Of a stretch of 5,378 nucleotides of DNA, positions 1-5,349 are shown piece after piece. Source of the DNA: Alphaproteobacteria bacterium (GTDB taxonomy: Bacteria > Pseudomonadota > Alphaproteobacteria > Micavibrionales > SZUA-601); contig QKJH01000117.1 of NCBI GenBank assembly GCA_003250865.1, positions 1 to 5,378 on the forward strand, read 5' to 3'. The notes under the pieces are model-generated. The model was not told the DNA's origin. It worked only from the letters and a program-made list of their open reading frames with translations, and searched no databases. The translations under genes and the position numbers were made by a program. How positions within the stretch are numbered: the first letter of the stretch is position 1; each line of letters starts with the position of its first letter.

Positions 1-446
1 TGTGAGAAAGTATTTGTACGACCGTAAACATGGTGATACTTTCTCTTAATCTTTAATTGATCCAACGTTTCGTATATTAACGCGTTTTCTGTACCAGAAT
101 ACATACTAAGTGCAAATCCTTGCAAAACAGCCCCGATAAATACAGCCGGTACGTTACCATTATAAAAGATACTGATTACATATACACATAAAGCAATAAT
201 ATCGACAAGGATGCCAACAATAAGTGTTTTCTTTCGCCCTATTATATCCGACAAAACTCCTGTAGGAATTTCAAAAAGAGACTGTGAAAAAACAATAGCG
301 GATATAACAGCCATACCGACAGCATAACTTCCCGTTAATTCGTTCGTGAAAAGAATCATTACGGGGAGCATCGGTCTAAATTCCAGAAAGAACTTGTACA
401 AAGGAAACAGTTTGATATTTCTTTTAATTGCAAGTTTTACAAGCAT
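1..446 (-). CDS. MFS transporter, N-terminal part (runs off the window's left edge)
   Basis: The first 148 codons of a Major Facilitator Superfamily transporter are visible; the 3' end lies beyond position 1. This is a polytopic inner-membrane carrier driven by ion gradients. The clearest signature is motif A in the loop between helices 2 and 3: G63, D67, G70, R71, K72 and K73 in the pattern GxxxDxxGRKK, just after FEIPTG (58-63). A later SGTENALIYETL stretch (117-128) resembles a set of bacterial MFS carriers with SGTxxALxYDSL at that place. Hydrophobic segments fall at about 25-36, 42-62, 75-95 and 100-116. The ATG at 446 lies 9 bases after the preceding stop, in the same frame, with AAAAGGA about 12 bases upstream. 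It is probably the last gene of the same operon. Local GC (33-38% in lines counted) is lower than in the upstream dehydrogenase gene, hinting at separate origin. The substrate cannot be told. Confidence 0.85.
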   Translation of the reverse strand, partial: MLVKLAIKRNIKLFPLYKFFLEFRPMLPVMILFTNELTGSYAVGMAVISAIVFSQSLFEIPTGVLSDIIGRKKTLIVGILVDIIALCVYVISIFYNGNVPAVFIGAVLQGFALSMYSGTENALIYETLDQLKIKRKYHHVYGRTNTFS

Positions 447-455
447 CCTGTTTTC

Positions 456-1649
456 TTATCCTTTTACAACACCGGCATGGGCTCCCATATCCTGCAAAGT
501 CTGGATAAAACCATCCGGATTGACAATATTACCCTGCAGGTGGATTTCACCGCGCAAGTCCTCGAAATTGCCGTCAAGATATTCAAACAGGCAAGCCACT
601 GTCGATGCACCGGTCAGCGCATAAGCATCATCATGATAGACGCGCAAACAGACATGTTTGTCCTTTCCTGATTGATTAAATCCCGAACCGTTTACCTGAA
701 TAATGGTGCCGAACGGCGGTTTGGAAAAGCGTTTTAAACTCCAGAAAAAAAGCTTGCCCAACATGTCATGCAGTTTTTTTGCTTTGGGAAAACGTTTTAT
801 CAGCTCAAAACAAATCGGCATGACAACAGCATCAGATATACCGTTAAAACCGGAAATATAGAATCCCGTATGTTTCATAGTTGGAAACTCTTTGGGTAGC
901 ACTCTCATCTCCGTCAGCATCATCGGCATACAGCGTTGTTTACCGAAAAACGAGCCGAAATCATAAAGCGGCGGCTTTGCCGTCGGCTTGGCTTTGAGCC
1001 ATTTGCCGTTGTGATAAAAGGACGGATTGAAATGACGCAATTCGGACGCAAATTCGGATGCGCTGACCGGATTAAAGGGCAGGCTTTTCCAATTAACCCG
1101 AAAACAGGCTGCCACATCCGCACGCTTGGGTGTGGCAAACATACCTGCCATCATACGCACCAGCGGAGCCGCCATACCGGGGTGAACACCACTGTCTGTA
1201 ATCACCGTCATGTTTTTTGTTTTAATGTCATCCAGATAACTGTCCAACACTTTGTATTTGTCGGGGCTGGCCATCAGGATGTCACAATAATCGATGCCCA
1301 CCTCAACCGCGGCAGACAAAACGGTGTCCAACTGTCCGATAACCGGCGCAGCCACCACAACCATATCAACCCCTTCCATGGCAATCAGCAAAGACGATTT
1401 GTCCATCACATCGGCGTAACGGGCAACAGCACGTCCCTCACCGAATTTTTTGCACAGGCGCGCCGCTAAATCCCCCGCCCTTTCTACATGGCGACCGGCA
1501 ATAATCACATTGGCACGTTCATCACCCAAAAGATAGGTCGAGATAAACCGTCCCGCATTACCGTATCCGCCCAGTACCAGAAAAGTTTTCTGCGTTTTAA
1601 CGGCTTTCTTTTTCGCCGGCTTCTTTTTTGTCGTCTGTTTTGTTGCCAT
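456..1649 (-). CDS. Saccharopine-dehydrogenase-like NAD(P)-binding oxidoreductase with Lys-rich N-terminus
   Basis: A 397-residue protein with an N-terminal Rossmann fold of the saccharopine dehydrogenase NADP-binding type. The dinucleotide loop GGYGNAG is at 27-33. AGR (51-53) follows the second strand, where an Arg often favours NADP. A hydrophobic strand VVVAAPV is at 97-103, and DSGVHPGMAAPL (152-163) marks the end of the nucleotide domain. The C-terminal half matches the generic shape of the family but gives no substrate. Family members oxidise or reduce C-N bonds in amino-acid, polyamine and related compounds; others act as membrane-linked enoyl reductases. The cytosolic role here is therefore open. 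Residues 3-21 form an unusual Lys/Ala/Thr tail (KKKPAKKKA) before the fold. I chose the ATG at 1649, with GGAAAC just upstream; an in-frame GTG at 1658 would add three residues. It lies 24 bases after one transporter and 9 bases before another, which suggests that it makes or modifies a transported molecule (inference). Confidence 0.8.
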   Translation of the reverse strand: MATKQTTKKKPAKKKAVKTQKTFLVLGGYGNAGRFISTYLLGDERANVIIAGRHVERAGDLAARLCKKFGEGRAVARYADVMDKSSLLIAMEGVDMVVVAAPVIGQLDTVLSAAVEVGIDYCDILMASPDKYKVLDSYLDDIKTKNMTVITDSGVHPGMAAPLVRMMAGMFATPKRADVAACFRVNWKSLPFNPVSASEFASELRHFNPSFYHNGKWLKAKPTAKPPLYDFGSFFGKQRCMPMMLTEMRVLPKEFPTMKHTGFYISGFNGISDAVVMPICFELIKRFPKAKKLHDMLGKLFFWSLKRFSKPPFGTIIQVNGSGFNQSGKDKHVCLRVYHDDAYALTGASTVACLFEYLDGNFEDLRGEIHLQGNIVNPDGFIQTLQDMGAHAGVVKG

Positions 1650-1673
1650 TGTTTCCACTTGCTCGGTTGTTGC

Positions 1674-2975
1674 CTATTCCACCATGACTGCTTCGGGCAG
1701 CGCGGTTTTAAACGGGCGTGACAATAGCCACATAATAACAGCGGCCGAGATAAAATGTCCACTCCCCATTAGAATAAGTCCCAGAGGATAGAGTGCTTCA
1801 TTATTAATGAAAACAAAAGCACTAATTAGATACCCCATCCCCATTGCAATACGCACATAGATCATAAAGCTTCTCACGGTATGGGTATAAATTTCATCAT
1901 CCTGAGTAAAATATTTCAGATTTAAAAAGGCGCTTGTATTCCATAGCGGTGTTAAAATCCGTTGTATCATAATCAAGACAATGCATAACGATGCATTCGA
2001 ATAGTTCAGCCCCCACAATATAGAACAACTGGCAATGCCCAGAACGCTAAAGACAAGAACGCCAAACGCATTCCCATCTTTCTTTTTCAGAATTTTTTGA
2101 AGCTGATCACCTATCAGGGCAACGAGCCCTAACAATCCCAACGCAAGTCCGAATTTCGAAAAATCCTGTTCAACATAACGGAACAGGTAAAGCGTCGTAA
2201 TAACATAGGTAACAACAATGTTCGGCCCATTGTGACAAACGGCAAGCGCAATCATCAATTTAGCCTTAAAAGGAAGGTATATCTGCTCAAATGCCCAGTT
2301 GTCCGGTTCATCGCCGCGTTCCTGCTTTATCTGTCTGTCATATTTTTTCCGTCTGGAGACAAGCGAGAGACGCGGATAGCGCTCTAATGTCAGCATCCAG
2401 CTTCCCATGGCCATAACCGCACAGGCGTAAAAGACATAGGATTCCCTGATTTCGGCAATATAGCCAAATGCAATTGTTACAACAACATTGATAATCGGCA
2501 ACATGAACATCAGAAAGCTTAACCGCAGCCCACCGTACCGTCCTGCCTGAATAACGGGAAACATGTGAATGGCAAGAAGACTATAGGCCGTCTTCAACCC
2601 CGCCATCGCAATCAGGCCACCAACCACCCACATAATACTGAACATGTTTCCCACTGCCAGATAGGAAACAGCCAAAACGGAAACGGACATAAGGGCATAC
2701 CAGATTTTCTTTTCACTGATGCGTCGTCTTGCCATCTTTGACACCAGAACCAGTGAGAACGCCGTCATGAACTCCTTAATCCCGATAATATAGGTTGGAA
2801 TTTCCATCCCCACATCATTGGCTTTAGCAAAAATAAGAAAATAGGTATTGAGCAGACCAACTGCGGGAAAAAGCCCAAGATAGCCGCTTACATAAGGGAA
2901 AAGAAAGACCTTTACGCATTCTTTCATCGTTTGAATATAATCCCCCAAAGAAGGCAGTACGCTATTTTTTTTCAT
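1674..2975 (-). CDS. MFS-like 12-helix membrane transporter
   Basis: A 433-residue integral membrane protein. By eye there are about twelve hydrophobic segments: near 22-50, 60-80, 91-108, 112-138, 153-172 and 178-197, then a charged loop at about 198-236 (RRKKYDRQIKQERGDEPD), then 237-263, 272-290, 302-322, 328-345, 367-390 and 395-418. Two six-helix halves joined by a basic cytoplasmic loop is the MFS layout, and the length is normal for the superfamily. The loop after helix 2 carries MARRRISEKK (81-90), a degenerate counterpart of motif A without its Gly-Asp residues. It is therefore a divergent member and clearly not a close copy of the transporter at 1-446. Its ATG overlaps the M15 peptidase stop (ATGA, 2972-2975), which points to translational coupling. 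The saccharopine-dehydrogenase-like gene starts 24 bases after its stop. The substrate and the direction of transport are unknown. A distant relative of another 12-helix superfamily is possible. Confidence 0.75.
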   Translation of the reverse strand: MKKNSVLPSLGDYIQTMKECVKVFLFPYVSGYLGLFPAVGLLNTYFLIFAKANDVGMEIPTYIIGIKEFMTAFSLVLVSKMARRRISEKKIWYALMSVSVLAVSYLAVGNMFSIMWVVGGLIAMAGLKTAYSLLAIHMFPVIQAGRYGGLRLSFLMFMLPIINVVVTIAFGYIAEIRESYVFYACAVMAMGSWMLTLERYPRLSLVSRRKKYDRQIKQERGDEPDNWAFEQIYLPFKAKLMIALAVCHNGPNIVVTYVITTLYLFRYVEQDFSKFGLALGLLGLVALIGDQLQKILKKKDGNAFGVLVFSVLGIASCSILWGLNYSNASLCIVLIMIQRILTPLWNTSAFLNLKYFTQDDEIYTHTVRSFMIYVRIAMGMGYLISAFVFINNEALYPLGLILMGSGHFISAAVIMWLLSRPFKTALPEAVMVE

Positions 2976-3433
2976 GTGTTTTCTTCTTTTACCAGCCCGT
3001 CATGACGGGTCGTGCCATTGATTGTTAGAACCTGTTTGCGGTTGGGTGTATCACAGGAATAGGACACGTGAACCCAACCTTTGTTTTTATCGGTTGAAGT
3101 GCGATTTTCCATGATTAGCTGGTCAAAATCAAGCCTGTCTCGTATAAAAACGGCAATATCGTATATATCGGTATCAATAATACCGAAATCAACCGCCTGC
3201 CCCGTACAATGTTGAGAATTTTGAGCCCCGCCCAGCTTTTCATTGAGCGGCGCACAGCGGTATCCACTGGTAATATCCAACTGGCCGCCAAAATGTTGCT
3301 TAACAGGGAAAAGGATATGGTCAATCAAAGCCTGTAGATTGGTTTTTATATTTTTGTCGGGAACAGCGTTATCAATACCACAGGAAAGAGCGGTATCGGA
3401 ATAACAGAGCTGTGTAATGGTGGGTTTCTTCAT
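2972..3433 (-). CDS. M15-family zinc D,D-peptidase, phage endolysin-like
   Basis: A 153-residue single-domain enzyme of the M15 peptidase group (Peptidase_M15_3 type). Such enzymes cut D-Ala-containing peptide bonds in peptidoglycan stems, and many phages use them as endolysins. The family landmarks are SGYRC (56-60), SQH with zinc ligand H75, AVD with zinc ligand D82, and WVHVS with zinc ligand H122. E109 in the QLIMEN stretch is a candidate catalytic acid. The N-terminus (ITQLCYSDTA, GIDNAVP, NLQALIDHIL) also matches the family, so the domain is full length and the ATG at 3433 is probably right. No signal peptide is visible, so cell-wall access would need a holin or another route, as for phage lysins. 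No holin gene is seen. The start codon has a pyrimidine-rich upstream (CTCTTCCTTT) with no Shine-Dalgarno sequence. The stop overlaps the start of the next transporter gene by 4 bases, tying it to the left-hand operon. Confidence 0.9.
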   Translation of the reverse strand: MKKPTITQLCYSDTALSCGIDNAVPDKNIKTNLQALIDHILFPVKQHFGGQLDITSGYRCAPLNEKLGGAQNSQHCTGQAVDFGIIDTDIYDIAVFIRDRLDFDQLIMENRTSTDKNKGWVHVSYSCDTPNRKQVLTINGTTRHDGLVKEENT

Positions 3434-3451
3434 AAAGGAAGAGTATAAAGC

Positions 3452-3478
3452 AATCGGGGAATAAAACCATCCCCGATT
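3452..3478 (-). terminator. Strong hairpin between capsid genes and the M15 gene, probable (leaky) terminator
   Basis: A perfect 9-bp stem (AATCGGGGA at 3452-3460 against TCCCCGATT at 3470-3478) encloses a 9-base loop. On the minus strand it is followed only by GCTTTAT, a weak U-tract, and the M15 start codon comes 18 bases after the hairpin. It could partly terminate capsid transcripts, protect their 3' ends, or act as an RNA-processing site. It lies 18 bases after the stop of the small capsid-adjacent gene. Confidence 0.65.
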
Positions 3479-3496
3479 ACTTTGGATTTAACTATT

Positions 3497-3742
3497 TTAA
3501 ACGGCGGTGTAATCGGCAATCGTAACGACACCGGTGCTGTTACCGGTTACCGTATAGATTTTTGTTGCCAAATCACCATCGGTATCCACATTGGCAATTA
3601 CAATATCGCCGACACGCAACATATCAGATGCTTCGTTAAAATAACCTGCTCCCGAAATATCGGTGTCCGCACTTGTAAAGTGCCAAAGTGTAAACCCGTT
3701 GGCATAAGCCAGAACGGAAAGATTTTTTGCTTCAAAAGACAT
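3497..3742 (-). CDS. Small phage head-associated protein (hypothetical)
   Basis: An 81-residue protein directly downstream of the capsid gene, with a 26-base gap and its own ribosome site (AAGGGG, 8 bases before the ATG at 3742). It has no membrane segment or signal peptide. The composition is rich in small residues, beta-branched residues and Asp, with alternating strands such as VGDIVIANV (44-52), KIYTVTG (61-67) and GVVTIADYTAV (71-81). This suggests a compact beta-rich domain. Small proteins at this position in phage head modules are often decoration, head-stabilising or head-fibre proteins; that role is inferred from position. The predicted fold and the placement between the capsid gene and a terminator-like hairpin favour a structural protein made in large amounts together with the coat. 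I do not recognise a specific family with certainty. Confidence 0.75.
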   Translation of the reverse strand: MSFEAKNLSVLAYANGFTLWHFTSADTDISGAGYFNEASDMLRVGDIVIANVDTDGDLATKIYTVTGNSTGVVTIADYTAV

Positions 3743-3768
3743 AGGCTTTTCCCCTTAATTCTGACTGC

Positions 3769-4587
3769 TTACGCTTCGCTACAGATGATTTCGACTACGC
3801 CATCCGCATCAACAAGCTTGGCTCCCTGGCTCATCATGTTATTGACAAAATGAGCGGCCTTGTCGCCGTGCCATGTGATGTCCGTTTCCACATCCGCACC
3901 GACGGCATGACCGATAGCATTTTTGTGGTACCAGAAGATGGAACGATCCGTGCCCGATACAGGCAAACCGGAATGCGGAATCCACAACGTGCCCAACCAA
4001 CGTTTAGCCTGAGTGGAAACAAACGGCAATTCGTCGGCTCCGACATAATCGGCGCTGGCGAATTCCTTCATGCCCAGCAATTCCGACCATTGTTTCCAGC
4101 CGACAACGGCATAACGTTCGCCATCATCCGGAACATCATTTTCACCCAGCAGTTCGAACGCTTCCTGGATTTTCTCCAAAGTCAAACCGCCCTCGGTTGT
4201 CGGGGCAACCGTTGTGGTCTGAGCCAGTTCGGCGATAATCATTTCATCCGTTTTACGACCCAGCGCATAGGCACCGGCATTGGCAATGACGGCGCGTTCA
4301 TCATGGTTGATTTTGATTTCATCCATTTTGTCGACCCAGTCACCGGCATAATAATCCTGCAAGATGGCTTCGACAGTGGTATGTTCCAGATTCATCACCG
4401 GAACATCGCCGTGGCGGGCTTTGGTCGAGGCAATGCCCTTACCGATTTTCTGGAAGACAGTGCTGGAACCTTTGACATCATTTTTAACGCGAACGGTATT
4501 CCGCAGTTTGGAGCCCATGCGCTGATAAGCAACATGCACTTCGCTTTCAAACTGTTTTACAAAAGCCTGATCAATGGATACGGCCAT
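3769..4587 (-). CDS. Phage major capsid protein
   Basis: A 272-residue coat protein that would assemble the icosahedral head of a tailed phage. Recognisable stretches, by general resemblance to coat proteins found in proteobacterial prophages, are FVKQFESEVHVAYQ (9-22), KARHGDVPVMNLEHTTVEA (56-74), YYAGDWVDKMDEIKINHDER (79-98), NAGAYALGRKTDEMII (103-118), and a C-terminal half with WLGTLWIPHSGLP (197-209) and FWYHKNAIGHAVG (218-230). The size and the alternating helical and beta character fit an HK97-fold coat without a fused scaffold or protease; I assign the fold from knowledge of such proteins, not from a computed match. The start is the ATG at 4587 with AAAAGGAG seven bases upstream. The frame stays open to a TTG at 4701, but that extension is basic, rich in Cys and aromatic residues, and unlike a coat. 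The small protein at 3497-3742 follows after 26 bases. GC is visibly higher than in the flanking 145-residue gene. Confidence 0.88.
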   Translation of the reverse strand: MAVSIDQAFVKQFESEVHVAYQRMGSKLRNTVRVKNDVKGSSTVFQKIGKGIASTKARHGDVPVMNLEHTTVEAILQDYYAGDWVDKMDEIKINHDERAVIANAGAYALGRKTDEMIIAELAQTTTVAPTTEGGLTLEKIQEAFELLGENDVPDDGERYAVVGWKQWSELLGMKEFASADYVGADELPFVSTQAKRWLGTLWIPHSGLPVSGTDRSIFWYHKNAIGHAVGADVETDITWHGDKAAHFVNNMMSQGAKLVDADGVVEIICSEA

Positions 4588-4594
4588 TTTATTT

Positions 4595-4602
4595 CTCCTT
4601 TT
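4595..4602 (-). promoter_or_regulatory. Strong ribosome binding site fixing the capsid start
   Basis: AAAAGGAG on the minus strand, with a 7-base A/T spacer (AAATAAA) before the ATG at 4587. It is close to ideal for a highly expressed coat gene. It rules in favour of this start over the in-frame TTG 114 bases further upstream. Confidence 0.85.
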
Positions 4603-4639
4603 AAAGATGTGATTGAAAAATAAAAAGCCAGCGGAGTGG

Positions 4640-4651
4640 TTGTCGTGACAA
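4640..4651. promoter_or_regulatory. Short dyad TTGTC-GT-GACAA in the capsid leader
   Basis: A perfect inverted repeat with 5-base arms separated by two bases, lying 53 bases upstream of the capsid ATG. It could be a small operator half-site pair. As RNA it could only form a weak stem because the loop is too short. No matching second copy was found near the promoters, so a regulatory role is only a possibility. Confidence 0.25.
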
Positions 4652-4679
4652 TAAAGACACGGCCGCATCCGGGTGGCAT

Positions 4680-4722
4680 AAAAAAATGCCCCAAGCCGCA
4701 ATAGCGGTTATTCAGGACATTT
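4680..4722 (-). terminator. Second terminator-like hairpin in the capsid leader, with an alternative fold
   Basis: On the minus strand, AAATGTCC (4722-4715) can pair with GGGCATTT (4691-4684), enclosing an inner CCGC-TATT-GCGG hairpin (4707-4696). A run of seven T (4686-4680) overlaps the end of the stem and follows it, as in an intrinsic terminator. The GGCAT at 4690-4686 can instead pair with ATGCC at 4679-4675 across a six-T loop, which would break the terminator stem. Two exclusive folds of this kind are the usual shape of an attenuator. The pairing was drawn by eye with one G-T pair; no folding energy was computed. Confidence 0.5.
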
Positions 4723-4724
4723 AC

Positions 4725-4757
4725 AAAACAAAACCCCGCCGGAAAGCCTGACGGGGT
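4725..4757 (-). terminator. Intrinsic terminator after the 145-residue gene, just downstream of a promoter start
   Basis: On the minus strand the arms ACCCCGTC and GGCGGGGT pair (one T-G wobble) around a loop of AGGCTTTCC, and TTTTGTTTT follows. This is a classical GC-rich stem with a U-tract. It lies 55 bases beyond the stop of the 145-residue gene and would end that transcript. It also starts only a few bases after the predicted start site of the promoter at 4768-4796. Confidence 0.85.
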
Positions 4758-4767
4758 GTATGATTCA

Positions 4768-4796
4768 GTTATAGGATAATATTCTTATTTTGTCAA
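4768..4796 (-). promoter_or_regulatory. Near-consensus sigma70 promoter directed at the capsid operon
   Basis: The -35 box is TTGACA (4796-4791, perfect consensus), followed by a 17-base A/T-rich spacer and a -10 box TATAAC (4773-4768, five of six). The expected start is near A4761. No repressor operator is obvious around it. It sits in the 224-base gap between the 145-residue gene and the capsid gene and points at the capsid gene. Confidence 0.8.
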
Positions 4797-4811
4797 GGAT
4801 AAAATCATGAT

Positions 4812-5249
4812 TTAAAGTGTGACGCTTCTTAATGGCGCAAAATGGGAATCAACTCGTTTACTGTCAATAGCAATCGTTAGCTCATCAAAATAACCATTTT
4901 CATCTTTTTGTGCACAAACGTCGCCAACAAATTCATCTTTACCGGCAATTTCAATAAAAGTATCTAAATACTGTTTAATGTTATCTTCTGCTTTTTCGAT
5001 TTTGTTCTCTCTATAATTTTCTTGCTGTATAACGGACATAAGAGAATAATCATCATCATAAAAATTGATTCCGGCGGTAAGAATATTTACATTCTCATCA
5101 GACAAGGCTTGTTTAAGAGACTTAACTTCTAGCTTCTTGCTACGCAGGCTGTCTTTATATTTTTTATGCGTTTCTTCATTGTAGGTAATCCCCAGTTCGG
5201 CAGCCAGTTTTGCCATGCGTTCTTTATTGGTTAAACCGAAAAATTTCAT
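4812..5249 (-). CDS. Hypothetical protein, stand-alone gene next to the phage head genes
   Basis: A 145-residue soluble protein that I do not recognise. It is rich in Lys, Glu, Asp and Asn. The N-terminus (MKFFGLTNKERMAKLAAELGI) looks like a short helix-turn-helix-sized helical segment, followed by a charged helical stretch (26-50), a segment INFYDDDYSLM (61-71), a further helical stretch (74-102), and a C-terminal part with strand character (DELTIAIDSKRVDS, 122-135). No signal peptide, membrane helix, enzyme motif or metal site is visible. The ATG at 5249 has an excellent ribosome site, AGGAGGGAG seven bases upstream. The gene has its own terminator and probably its own promoter. GC is low (about 30% in one counted line) compared with the capsid gene. 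This independent transcription and different composition recall a phage moron or accessory gene, which is an inference from layout alone. Confidence 0.75.
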   Translation of the reverse strand: MKFFGLTNKERMAKLAAELGITYNEETHKKYKDSLRSKKLEVKSLKQALSDENVNILTAGINFYDDDYSLMSVIQQENYRENKIEKAEDNIKQYLDTFIEIAGKDEFVGDVCAQKDENGYFDELTIAIDSKRVDSHFAPLRSVTL

Positions 5250-5285
5250 TGCCGTTCTCCCTCCTGCAATTTTTCCCGTCCAAAA

Positions 5286-5314
5286 TCATTACCATAACAG
5301 TAACAATTGTACAA
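5286..5314 (-). promoter_or_regulatory. Possible sigma70 promoter for the 145-residue gene
   Basis: TTGTAC (5314-5309) and TAATGA (5291-5286) are separated by 17 bases on the minus strand, placing a start near 5279, about 30 bases before the ATG. The -35 match is poor (three of six). The promoter is mostly supported by the terminator immediately upstream, which means that the gene needs its own start. Confidence 0.35.
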
Positions 5315-5315
5315 G

Positions 5316-5349
5316 AAAAAAGCCCTAGGGCAAAACCGTGGGGCTTTTT
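5316..5349. terminator. Bidirectional intrinsic terminator at the right end
   Basis: AAAAAGCCCT (5317-5326) pairs with GGGGCTTTTT (5340-5349) with one T-G pair, enclosing a 13-base loop. Both strands have a T-run after the stem, so it can stop transcription entering from the right (minus strand) or from the left. GCCCTAGGGC (5322-5331) is also a perfect 10-base palindrome that could form inside the structure. It isolates the 145-residue gene from whatever lies beyond 5378. No gene could be supported in 5350-5378. Confidence 0.75.

Noticed and set aside
936..1469. Plus-strand open frame of 177 codons opposite the dehydrogenase gene
   Set aside because: The translation is rich in His, Asn and Arg with no domain, and it shadows a well-supported Rossmann-fold gene.
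456..2975. Staphylopine or pseudopaline-type metallophore operon
   Set aside because: A reductase beside MFS carriers is suggestive, but no nicotianamine-synthase-like gene is present and the reductase belongs to the saccharopine dehydrogenase fold group, not clearly to the known opine dehydrogenases of those clusters.
3769..4587. Encapsulin nanocompartment shell instead of a phage coat
   Set aside because: The length (272 residues) would fit, but the sequence reads as phage coat, the neighbours are a small head-type protein and an endolysin-like gene, and no cargo enzyme gene is adjacent. It is not fully excluded.
3850..4623. Long plus-strand open frame (257 codons) opposite the capsid gene
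   Set aside because: It lies wholly antisense to a recognisable coat protein, has no ribosome site, and its translation has no coherent domain. It is a by-product of the capsid codon usage.
4588..4701. N-terminal extension of the capsid protein to a TTG at 4701
   Set aside because: The extra 38 residues are basic and rich in Cys and aromatics, cross the terminator-like hairpin and T-run, and have no ribosome site. The ATG at 4587 has an excellent one.
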